Below, one piece after another: positions 1 to 6,322 of a DNA stretch of 8,406 bases. The stretch's first letter is position 1. The number at the start of each line of letters is the position of its first letter. The translations under genes and the position numbers were made by a program. A model generated the notes under the pieces. The model was not told the DNA's origin. It searched no databases and saw only the letters and a program-made list of their open reading frames with translations. Source of the DNA: Spirochaetaceae bacterium (GTDB lineage Bacteria > Spirochaetota > Spirochaetia > Treponematales > Breznakiellaceae). Location of the stretch: the NCBI GenBank assembly GCA_031258615.1, contig JAIRMP010000271.1, positions 1 through 8,406 on the forward strand. The letters run 5' to 3'.

Positions 1-112
1 TGGATTTGATTACCTCTTCAGGACTTTCTCCTGCCAGAACCCGTTTTACCGCGGTAATACGCAATTGTTCACGCGCCGCTTTGCTTAATTTCCGTCCGTC
101 GTTGTCTTTCAT
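1..112 (-). CDS. IS630-like transposase, N-terminal fragment
   Basis: The minus strand reads from an ATG at 112-110 and stays open to the window edge, giving about 37 residues that begin MKDNDGRKLSKAAREQLR and continue ITAVKRVLAGESPEEVIKS. The pattern of a DGRKLS opening, a basic helix, and a V-x-AGESPEEVI segment matches the N-terminal helix-turn-helix region of IS630-family transposases as I know them. That region binds the element's ends. The DDE catalytic domain would lie outside the window to the left, so completeness cannot be judged. The upstream bases 113-160 should contain the element's edge, and the gene next to it on the right is cut off at its 5' end, as expected for an insertion. 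The family assignment rests on a short stretch and on memory; another helix-turn-helix protein is possible. Confidence 0.6.
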   Translation of the reverse strand, partial: MKDNDGRKLSKAAREQLRITAVKRVLAGESPEEVIKS

Positions 113-157
113 GTTTCAATACTATCATACGTAGTGGGTTTTGTAAAGATTAGTAAC
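113..157. mobile_element. Probable edge of the IS630-like element
   Basis: This is the stretch between the transposase start codon and the first recognisable codons of the interrupted neighbour. It contains CATACGTAGTGGGTTTTGTA, which could be part of a terminal inverted repeat. IS630 elements insert at TA, and several TA dinucleotides lie here, so the exact boundary cannot be fixed without the other end of the element. Confidence 0.3.
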
Positions 158-289
158 TTTGACCTCGCCAAAGCCCTCTCCGATCCTAATGATCCAAAAA
201 ACTTCGGAATCTTGTTGGGCAGGGATACTATGTCAAGGTGGAATATCGTCTGGAACGGACCGACATCTTCGGTGTTTATCAATGATTAG
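155..289 (+). pseudogene. 3' remnant of an unidentified gene truncated by the IS
   Basis: A frame with no start codon in this span runs to TAG at 287-289 and reads NFDLAKALSDPNDPKNFGIL, then LGRDTMSRWNIVWNGPTSSVFIND. The frame is also open through 122-154, but those codons probably belong to the insertion element. Composition and codon use look protein-like: GAC, CTC and GCC codons, with no rare-codon clusters. I do not recognise the family. It stops immediately before the next gene, and its TAG overlaps that gene's AGGA ribosome-binding site (288-291), so the two were probably co-transcribed before the insertion. What can be seen is the tail of a gene whose 5' part was removed or separated by the mobile element. 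Confidence 0.5.
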
Positions 290-298
290 GACTACGTT

Positions 299-657
299 AT
301 GAAAAAACTGGTATAATCGCCGTTTTATCATTTTCCGTCCTCCCCGCCTTCTCCCAGGAAGACGAGTACGCCAAGTTCCAGGGGGTGTGGTATGAAGTTG
401 ACGAAGAATACGCCTTCGTCATATTTATTGATGATGTTTTTATTAGTAATGTTGATGGTGGTTTTTCCCTTCGCTATTCTGTAGAAGATAACAACTTGAT
501 AATGAACAATCCTAGAACATTAGGTATTGACGGGGTGTGGGATGAGATACAGACCGAAAACGAAAAAAGTAAAATCCAATATGTATTTTCCGGTGATAGA
601 TTAATACTCATATTCGATGGTGAGCCTATGACACTTTCACGTGTTCCTGAGTGGTGA
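299..657 (+). pseudogene. Small secreted protein with a frameshifted signal peptide
   Basis: ATG at 299 is preceded by AGGA (288-291) with a 7-base spacer. The literal frame stops at once (M-K-K-L-V-stop). Adding one A to the six-A run at 302-307 gives MKKTGIIAVLSFSVLPAFSQ, a textbook signal peptide with a likely cut after A-F-S, followed by EDEYAKFQGVWYEVDEEYAF and an open frame to TGA at 657. The mature part is about 100 residues, acidic and rich in β-branched residues, with spaced Gly-Val-Trp motifs (FQGVWYEV, DGVWDEI). That resembles small lipocalin-like periplasmic or lipid-linked proteins, but no family is assigned. The GTG at 385 could start a shorter 90-residue frame, but this would remove the export signal. 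The missing base could be a sequencing error, a true inactivating mutation or a slippery switch. The gene converges on the phage gene, with only 2 bases between their stop codons. Confidence 0.7.
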
Positions 658-659
658 TA

Positions 660-2536
660 TTATTCTTGCTCAATAATTATTTTTGCCTTCTCTATATCTT
701 CTATCAACCCGTGTAATGCGTTCAACATCCCAGGCATATCTCCGAAAAATTTGGCGAGCGAATTAAATGTGTTTGCATCGTCATAGGGCTTTCCTGTTTT
801 GTCATCTTTGCCATATCTACTTTTATCTCTGAAAATTCTTTTGCGGCATTGTATTGCTCAGGTATCCCGGAATCAAGGGCTTTCTTTACGGTATCGTTTA
901 TGGCGTTCATTTGTGGTGCTTCATTACCAAGATTAAAAACACCTTCAGAAAACAAAAACTTAGTCGCGTCTTTGGTTCTCCTATTAATACCTGCCAGCCG
1001 CCTTCCCTCCGCGGCCTGTGCTTCTTTTGCCGTTGCCGTTCTCACCATATCAGCGCCTCCCATGGTATACCGTGCTATTATATTTGCATGGGGTATATCG
1101 GATTTTGCAATTTCCTCCGCCTGTTCTTTTAATTCTTGAGCCTTACTTGCTGGTGTAGGCAGTGGAGCTTCTTTGGGTTGTTTTTCCTCCGGGTATGCCT
1201 CCTTCAGTTCTTGGCCCGGATGTACCCCCGGCGCTGTGTCATTCGTATTTGGCCCCGCATTTATGAAAGCAGTCACAAGGGCTTCCTGTAGCGTATCCAT
1301 TCTGGCGTCAAAATGCCGCTGCCCGGCGTCCGTGATGTATTTCTTAATGTCCATGATAACGCTTAACTGCTTAAGCTCTGTCGACTTGTATTCTTCATTA
1401 TTCTTAAAACTTTCAATCGTTTCTTTCCATTTGGGGCTGCTAAACTTCTTTTCTGTTTCCTCCTCTATTCTTTGCTCACTCCACCCTTCACTTTTTCCCT
1501 GTTCCCTGATCTCTGCCTTCGCGTCCTGATACCTCTGATCCAACGCCGCCGCGCCGGTGTAGTTCAACTCGTAGAAGTTCCTCATCTGCTCCACCCTGCC
1601 GGCGCGGTTTCCCTCCACGCTTTCAATCATCTGCATCTGCGCGTGGAAAAGCTCCGGCGTGAGGCCGCGCTCAAGGATCGCCATCGGGTCTACATAATCA
1701 TAGCCCCGCCTCAATTCCAGCGGGTCGCTGCCATCCTTTTTTTTCGTGTGGTCCAGATTGCCTATAGTCCTCCAGTTTTTATCGGCGACCGAAACAGGCC
1801 GCCCCTCGCTGTCAACAGTCATTCCCGCGCTGTCCCACTTCTTCAAAAGATTCTGCGCCCCGCGAAACGCGAGAACATCGCTGGCGGAGGAAAGGGATGT
1901 AGCAGCCGCAAGCCCCGCGTTCATACCGGCGAGGCGGTTTGCGCCCTGTTCGCCCTTCCATAGCTCGCTGCCGCCCAGGTCTGCAAGGAAAGAAAGATTG
2001 CCCGCGATCTCGTCCGCCCCCCGGACAAAACCCTTGCTGATACCGTCCTCAAAAGTCCTCTGCATGGCCCGGAGAAACTCGTTAAACTGGCCGGGGGCCA
2101 TGCCGCTTGCCTGCCTGCCCTGCCACGCCGTGTTGAGGCCGTCAGCGACGCCGAAGCGGCCCGTCCTGTTTCGGAATTCAGACAAAACGCCCCTGTCTGC
2201 TCCGGTTCCGCGCTCAAAGTTGAACACGTCCCGCGCCGCGTCCAGGGCCTGCCGCTCGTTTAAACCCTGGTATGCCGCCTGTTTTACCTGCGCCATGCCT
2301 TCTTCCGGCGAAAAGCCGTACTCTGTCGCCGCGTTCGCCGCGTTCTCGAATGTCCGGCGTATGCTCCGGGTGTTTTCCTCTTCGGTTCCGCCGTACTTGC
2401 CGAGCAGCCCTGTAAGCTCCATAGCGGCGGGCGCCTGCCGTTCCCAGTTCTTTGCGTATGCTTCGCCGGTCGCCATTTCGTTGGCTTTTTTTCCATCGCC
2501 AAGCGTACCTACCAGATCGCCGCCCGCGCCCCGCCG
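660..2536 (-). pseudogene. Phage tail tape-measure-like protein, 5'-truncated and 3'-frameshifted
   Basis: A minus-strand frame of about 620 codons covers this span. It is helical and rich in Ala, Gly, Glu, Lys and Gln, with no clear membrane segment. Segments such as AKNWERQAPAAMELTGLLGK, YGFSPEEGMAQVKQAAYQG and NAGLAAATSLSSASDVLAFR resemble the middle of phage tail tape-measure proteins, which set tail length and act inside the virion tail. A charged coiled-coil-like stretch and a Pro/Glu-rich linker follow. The literal frame ends at 722 with an odd tail. One extra base at the four-A plus-strand run 832-835 switches to a natural ending, RYGKDDKTGKPYDDANTF ... LIEDIEKAKIIIEQE, stopping at 660-662. 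At the 5' side the frame runs into antisense of the OmpA gene near 2536, and no convincing start is seen (an internal ATG at 2476 has a poor ribosome-binding site). No other phage genes are in the window, so this looks like a prophage fragment. The tape-measure call is by style of sequence, not by a search. Confidence 0.55.
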
Positions 2537-3001
2537 GTAGCCGTTGTCGAAGTGGAAAAAATCGTTGACTCCGAACCCCCAAATAAGGTCTTTACACTGG
2601 TTTTCCCGCCAAGCAGCCCTTTCTTTGACAGACTCGATAAATATGCCGCCAGCCAAAACCGGGAGACAATGCTCCATATCCTGAGCCTCCTTGATCAATA
2701 CCCGTCTACCCGCCTCCTCATAGAAGGCTACGCGAACCCCGTCCTCGGTACCGACAACGAAAAGCCAACGCTCCTCACCCTCAGCGGAAGACGCGCGGCC
2801 TACATCGCGGGCATCCTCGTCAACTCAGGCATCTCCCCGGAACGGCTGGTCTATGTCGGCGAAGGCGGCAGTCGTCCCATCGTTCCCATCGAAGACTGCG
2901 GCAACTGGAACCAGAACCGCCGTGTCGAAATCCGCCTCATCCACGACATTCCCCAAGCTCCCTCCGCATCATCCACAGAAACCGCAGATGAACACAGATG
3001 A
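2537..3001 (+). pseudogene. OmpA-family C-terminal peptidoglycan-binding domain, 5'-truncated
   Basis: The frame VAVVEVEKIVDSEPPNKVFT leads into an OmpA-like domain with its usual landmarks in order: a strand ending IEGYANPVLG (equivalent to the GHTD turn), the helix TLSGRRAAYIAGILVNSGI, the turn PERLVYVGEGGSRPI, and the final NWNQNRRVEIRLI. This domain anchors outer-membrane or periplasmic proteins to peptidoglycan. The turn has Asn where many OmpA proteins have the diaminopimelate-binding Asp, while the Arg of the LSxxRA helix is kept. No signal peptide, β-barrel or other N-terminal region is present. The only start codon close to the domain is GTG at 2552, inside the linker, without a good ribosome-binding site. 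The frame is therefore read as a gene cut at the junction with the phage gene. Upstream codons to about 2520 (AARAPPVAVVEV) could also belong to its Pro-rich linker. The last 10 or so residues (STETADEHR) come from a repeat element. Confidence 0.75.
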
Positions 3002-3046
3002 CGCGGATTTTTTCACCCCGACCCCCTTAATCCGTGAAAACTGCGG
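2972..3046. repeat. Dispersed-type repeat with imperfect inverted arms
   Basis: The stretch has the iterated CAGATGAACACAGATGACGC pattern that I know as a dispersed intergenic repeat type in several bacterial groups. CCGCAG (2982-2987) pairs with CTGCGG (3041-3046), and CGGATT (3004-3009) pairs with AATCCG (3029-3034), giving a two-step imperfect stem. It overlaps the 3' end of the OmpA frame and supplies its stop codon. Confidence 0.45.
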
Positions 3047-3130
3047 ACATATTCCGTCTGTAGGCTCGCTACCCCGCCCCTCGCAAAGCCGGCGGGCGCT
3101 GCGTCCCTCGCCAAGCCACTCTAAAAACGG

Positions 3131-3200
3131 TAGGAGTTTGCGGTAAGCCAGCCGCTAGGCGGGCGGCGCAAACTCCTATGGCAAGCGCGTAGCGCTTGCC
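3131..3200. repeat. Composite palindromic repeat, copy 1
   Basis: Two adjacent hairpins are present. The first has a perfect 11-base outer stem, TAGGAGTTTGC (3131-3141) with GCAAACTCCTA (3168-3178), and an inner stem GCCGC (3151-3155) with GCGGC (3163-3167). The second is GGCAAGCGC (3180-3188), loop GTA, GCGCTTGCC (3192-3200), a perfect 9-base stem. The same architecture recurs at 3286-3350. There is no T-run, so it is not an ordinary intrinsic terminator. Confidence 0.8.
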
Positions 3201-3208
3201 ACCGCCCC

Positions 3209-3238
3209 TTGACGCAATCCGCCGTCTGTAGGTAGAAT
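3209..3238 (+). promoter_or_regulatory. Sigma70-type promoter ahead of the surface-protein region
   Basis: TTGACG (3209-3214, five of six consensus bases) is followed after 18 bases by TAGAAT (3233-3238, five of six). Transcription would start near 3245. An ATG at 3246 opens a frame starting MKTLTTATARRAAWSL that runs through repeat copy 2 and the C15 tract to TAA at 3402-3404. The transcript would continue into the β-helix gene. This is the best promoter match in the window, but it rests on sequence alone. Confidence 0.45.
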
Positions 3239-3285
3239 ACCTTTTATGAAAACTTTAACAACGGCAACCGCCCGTCGAGCAGCGT

Positions 3286-3364
3286 GGAGTTTGCGCCGCA
3301 AGCTTATGGCTTGCTTAGGCAAACTCCAAGGCAAAGGCTGCGCCTTTGCCCAGCCGCAAAGCGG
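3286..3364. repeat. Composite palindromic repeat, copy 2
   Basis: The layout matches copy 1. The outer stem is GGAGTTTGC (3286-3294) with GCAAACTCC (3319-3327). The inner stem is GCAAGC (3298-3303) with GCTTGC (3309-3314). A second hairpin follows: GGCAAAGGC (3330-3338), loop TGC, GCCTTTGCC (3342-3350). A small extra hairpin, CCGC-AAA-GCGG, lies at 3354-3364. Stem bases differ from copy 1 in a compensated way, so the structure is kept while the sequence changes. Confidence 0.8.
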
Positions 3365-3367
3365 ATT

Positions 3368-3382
3368 CCCCCCCCCCCCCCC
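3368..3382 (+). repeat. Poly-C tract of 15 bases
   Basis: An uninterrupted run of 15 C lies between the promoter at 3209-3238 and the surface-protein frame. Such tracts change length readily by slippage. In Treponema pallidum, poly-G/C tracts upstream of tpr genes alter expression, so a similar role is possible here. The length given by any assembly of such a run is unreliable. Confidence 0.9.
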
Positions 3383-3385
3383 TGA

Positions 3386-4433
3386 AAATATGTACTATTT
3401 GTAAAACCACCACTATATACAACGTATACCCTGCCGGGAGCGGGCGGCTTGGCCTATAGCGGCAAAACGTTTACCGGATGGAACACCGCCGCCAACGGTT
3501 CCGGCGCGGGCTACGCGGCGGAAGCGGGATTTACGGTCAACGGGAACACTGCCTTTTACGCACAGTGGGCGAATGAACCGGTAACGCCTCCGGGGGCAAC
3601 GCTGGCGGAGAAGTTCGCGTATATCGCCGGACGCGCGGACGACGGGGCGGTGTATGATATTGAGGTAAGCGACACGGTATATATATATGAATGCGGCTAC
3701 GGTTTCCACTCTGGGACGGAATGTAACCGTAATAATACGGAGCGCAAACCCCAGTGATATAAAGACCATACAGCTTGAAAATACCGGCTTTCTGTTCTCG
3801 GTAGGCGCAAATATCACGCTGAAACTGCAAAACATTGTTCTGAAAGGTGTAAGTTCCAATACCGGCGCTCTGGTACAGGTAGGCCAGGGGGCGACTTTGA
3901 TACTGGAAACGGGTGGAAAAATCAGCCTGAATACTAATACCTCATCCCAAATGAGCGGCGGAATATATATTAATGGCGGAAATCTGATCATGAACGGCGG
4001 GGAGATTAGCGACAATAATGGATATTTTCGGGGAGGTGGAATATATGTGGATAACATGGGGACTGTAACCATTCAAGAAGGGGTCATTTTCAGAAACAAA
4101 ACTTCTGGTTCTGGCGATATGAGTTACATAAGGGGAGGGGGTATATATATTAACAACAATTGCACTGTAAGGATGAATGGGGGAACTATTTCCAGTAATA
4201 CTAGTTGCCGGGGCGGCGGCGTATATGTGGCATCTTCGGGACTTTTTATCAAGCGACCCGCATCGGGAAGCAGTACCAGCGGTATCATTTATGGCTCCAT
4301 CGGAGAAAACGCCAATTCCGCGTCTGGTAATGGAGATGCCGTCTATCGTGATAATGGAAGTTTGCATGAAAGAAACGCAACCCTCGGTTATTACGACGAG
4401 ATAACCAGTCAATCCGATACGGGCTGGGAGTAA
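3386..4433 (+). pseudogene. Surface β-helix protein with InlB B-type repeat, split by a frameshift at a TA tract
   Basis: Two overlapping frames encode one protein. The first (open from 3386, stop at 3757) carries TYTLPGAGGLAYSGKTFTGW through TAFYAQWANE, the second half of a Listeria-Bacteroides repeat (Flg_new/InlB B type), then a linker, TLAEKFAYIAGRADDGAVYD. The second (from 3687, stop TAA 4431-4433) carries NVTVIIRSANPSDIKTIQLE, GFLFSVGANITLKLQNIVLK, then about four β-helix turns (GGIYINGG, GGGIYVDN, GGGIYINNN, GGGVYVASS) with MNGGEIS/MNGGTIS motifs, and the closing NATLGYYDEI ... DTGWE. Such proteins are common, probably exported, in gut treponemes; an adhesin or polysaccharide-binding role is inferred. 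The frames join if the (TA)5 tract at 3678-3687 had three or six units. No start codon, ribosome-binding site or signal peptide is seen in frame: TGA at 3383-3385 blocks it right after the C15 tract. The 5' part is therefore missing or displaced. Confidence 0.7.
3678..3688 (+). repeat. (TA)5 microsatellite at the frame break
   Basis: Five TA units plus a T sit exactly where the two frames of the surface-protein gene should join. Gaining one unit or losing two would make VSDTVY...MNAATVSTLGRN continuous. With the five units seen, the first frame ends at 3757. This is the geometry expected of a slipped-strand on/off switch. Confidence 0.85.
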
Positions 4434-4603
4434 ACACAGGGAAACGCGGTGCATGGCTGTAGGTAATGCGGGGGCGGCGATCCCTCCCACCGGATGAAAA
4501 AGACTGATATACTTATAAATACCATATTGACAGTTTAGACGAGGCATATTGAAACAATCAGGGCTATGGTATAGATTGGCTGAAAGCGCGTAGTTTGCGT
4601 TGC
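4434..4603 (+). promoter_or_regulatory. Spacer with a weak candidate promoter for the tRNA
   Basis: This 170-base gap follows the surface-protein gene. It contains no gene. A possible promoter is TTGAAA (4549-4554), a short 15-base spacer, and TATAGA (4570-4575), which would start transcription about 20 bases before the tRNA. TTGACA at 4527-4532 is a better -35 box, but no good -10 lies at the right distance. No T-tailed terminator is seen after the β-helix gene. Confidence 0.3.
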
Positions 4604-4677
4604 GCGTTCGTAGCTCAGCCGGATAGAGCAACGGACTTCGAATCCGTAGGCCGCACGTTCGAATCGTGTCGAACGCA
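4604..4677 (+). tRNA. tRNA-Arg, anticodon UCG
   Basis: The sequence folds into a 74-base cloverleaf. The acceptor stem is GCGTTCG with CGAACGC. The D stem is GCTC with GAGC. The anticodon stem is ACGGA with TCCGT, enclosing the loop CTTCGAA, so bases 34-36 are TCG and the tRNA reads CGA-type Arg codons. The variable loop is AGGCC, and the T stem is GCACG with CGTGT around TTCGAAT. The discriminator is A, as usual for Arg. CCA is not encoded, so it would be added after transcription. Confidence 0.95.
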
Positions 4678-4695
4678 TTTCCAAAAAGGATGTAT

Positions 4696-6249
4696 ATGAA
4701 CAAAAAACAAATACTTCAAGCCCCGGAAAACCTCGACCGGGACAAATTACCTGTTCGCGGCTGCGGCGGTGAAGGCGCGGATACTTATCGCCGCACCATT
4801 TCTTTTCTGCTTTCAGCGGCTATACGTGAGGTTTTTCCCGATCGGGGCGAGCACATATATCATTCCATAGGCCGCGCCTGTTACTACACGTTTGCCTGCG
4901 GCCCCAGGGTTTGTGAGGATGAGATAAACCTGCTGAAGGCGGAAATGCGGCGCTTGATCGCGGAGGATTTAGAGATAAGCTGCCGGTACATGGATTATGG
5001 TGAAGCGCTTGATTATTTTGAAAAAAACGGCCTGGACAATACAGCGCTGTTGCTGCGCCAGCGCGGGGGGGAGCGTGTAAAGGTGAATCAGCTTGGCGGC
5101 TTTGCCCGCTTGTACGGCGCGCCGCTGTTTTCCCGCACGGGCGATGTATCCGTATTTGACATTTCGCCTTATCATGAAGGCTTTTTGCTGCGGTTCCCTG
5201 CGGACAGCGGCAGCGGGACTTTGGAAGAATTTACGGAAAGTCCAAAAACATTTTTTGCGTACAATGAATATAAAAAGTGGGGACGTATTATCGGCATCCA
5301 CTCCGCGGGGCATATCAACAAATTGATAGCTGATGGAACAATAAACGAATTTATCAGGATGAATGAGGCTTTTCAGGATAAAAAACTTTCCGCGATAGCT
5401 GATGAAATTTACGAACGCCGCAACGATGTAAAACTTGTTTTGATAGCAGGCCCCTCAAGCTCCGGTAAGACAACAACAGCAAAACGTCTTTCCGTCCATT
5501 TGAAGGTGCTCGGCATAGAGCCTATCGCGATAAGCCTTGACGATTACTACCTGCACCCGGATAACGCGCCGAAAGATGAAAATGGACAGCCGAATCTGGA
5601 ATGTCTTGAAGCGCTGGATGTTGATTATCTTAACAGGCAGCTTTTGGACCTTTTTGACGGAAAAGATGTTACGCTGCCCGTTTTTGATTTTAAAACCTGC
5701 GCGCGCAAAGAAGGAAAAACGATTAGGCTGGGGAAGCGGCGGGAAGTGCTTGTTATTGAAGGTATACACGGCCTTAACGACGCGCTCACGCATCAAATTA
5801 AAAACGAGAATAAATTTAAAATATTTGTATCCGTTCTGACGCAGATTATTGTTGATGATCAGAATCCGGTGGACCCCTGCGACAACCGGCTGCTCCGGCG
5901 CATCGTAAGGGACAGCCAGTTCAGGGGAGCAAGCGCGCTGCGAACGCTGTCCATGTGGGACAGCGTTCAGAATGGCGCTGAAAAATATATATTCAGGTTT
6001 GAAAACAGCGCCGATGCTGTTTTCAATTCTGCCCTTGATTACGAGATACCTGTCCTGAAATGTTATGCGGAACATTTATTGCGGGGGGTAAAACCGGAAA
6101 ATGCGCCGCACGGTGAAGTGTCACGCTTGTACGCCGAAGCGTCGCGGCTTTTGGATTTTCTTGATAATTTCAATATCCTGCTTCCGCAGGCGGTCCCCGC
6201 ATATAGCCTGCTGCGCGAATTCATAGGGAAAAGCGGTTTTAAGTATTAG
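4696..6249 (+). CDS. udk: Uridine kinase with N-terminal ThrRS-like SAD domain
   Basis: This 517-residue protein is predicted to phosphorylate uridine/cytidine with ATP or GTP in cytoplasmic pyrimidine salvage. The N-terminal part (about residues 25-200) resembles the second additional domain of threonyl-tRNA synthetase, including YRRTISFLLSAAIREVFPD and HSIGRACYY near residue 56; only one His of the usual HxxxH is kept, so editing-type metal binding is doubtful. The kinase domain follows: Walker A GPSSSGKTT at 252-260, the SLDDYYLHP substrate motif near 281, VLVIEGIHGLN near 355, and the Arg-rich lid RLLRRIVRDSQFRG. I chose ATG 4696 because AAGGA (4686-4690) lies 5 bases before it; an upstream GTG at 4666 falls inside the tRNA, and ATG 4690 overlaps the ribosome-binding site. 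There is no room for an N-terminal TGS domain. The tRNA-Arg ends 18 bases upstream, so the two may share a transcript. The exact substrate is inferred from the family. Confidence 0.9.
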   Translation: MNKKQILQAPENLDRDKLPVRGCGGEGADTYRRTISFLLSAAIREVFPDRGEHIYHSIGRACYYTFACGPRVCEDEINLLKAEMRRLIAEDLEISCRYMDYGEALDYFEKNGLDNTALLLRQRGGERVKVNQLGGFARLYGAPLFSRTGDVSVFDISPYHEGFLLRFPADSGSGTLEEFTESPKTFFAYNEYKKWGRIIGIHSAGHINKLIADGTINEFIRMNEAFQDKKLSAIADEIYERRNDVKLVLIAGPSSSGKTTTAKRLSVHLKVLGIEPIAISLDDYYLHPDNAPKDENGQPNLECLEALDVDYLNRQLLDLFDGKDVTLPVFDFKTCARKEGKTIRLGKRREVLVIEGIHGLNDALTHQIKNENKFKIFVSVLTQIIVDDQNPVDPCDNRLLRRIVRDSQFRGASALRTLSMWDSVQNGAEKYIFRFENSADAVFNSALDYEIPVLKCYAEHLLRGVKPENAPHGEVSRLYAEASRLLDFLDNFNILLPQAVPAYSLLREFIGKSGFKY

Positions 6250-6250
6250 G

Positions 6251-6317
6251 AGTTTGTCGCGTTTCGCGCATAAAATCCCCAAAAATCGCCTGCAATGAGA
6301 TTTTTACCCCGCAAACT
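6251..6317. terminator. Nested inverted repeats after udk, possible bidirectional terminator
   Basis: AAAAATC (6281-6287) pairs with GATTTTT (6299-6305) around an 11-base loop, ending in a T-run on the plus strand and mirrored on the minus strand. An outer pair, AGTTTG (6251-6256) with CAAACT (6312-6317), and a small CGCG-TTT-CGCG hairpin enclose or precede it. The position between convergent genes fits termination, but the stem is AT-rich and weak. Confidence 0.4.
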
Positions 6318-6322
6318 TTAAA

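Noticed and set aside
1746..2540. 264-residue plus-strand frame opposite the phage gene
   Set aside because: Low-complexity Ser/Arg/Pro/Ala composition typical of the antisense of a GC-rich coding frame.
2537..2698. N-terminal extension of the minus-strand phage gene to a TTG at 2698
   Set aside because: It is exactly antisense to the OmpA domain, whose motifs are unmistakable; the extension has no phage-like features.
3131..3364. CRISPR array
   Set aside because: Only two diverged palindromic units with no regular spacers and no cas genes.
3413..4072. 219-residue minus-strand frame opposite the β-helix gene
   Set aside because: Its Pro/Ile-rich pattern (YIPPP) is the antisense of repeated GGGIY codons.
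4604..4677. tRNA-Arg as integration site for the accessory region
   Set aside because: Integrating elements normally join at the tRNA 3' end; here the 3' end is followed directly by core gene udk, and no second copy of the tRNA end is seen.
4666..4695. GTG start at 4666 for the uridine kinase
   Set aside because: It lies inside the tRNA-Arg gene; a good ribosome-binding site points to ATG 4696.
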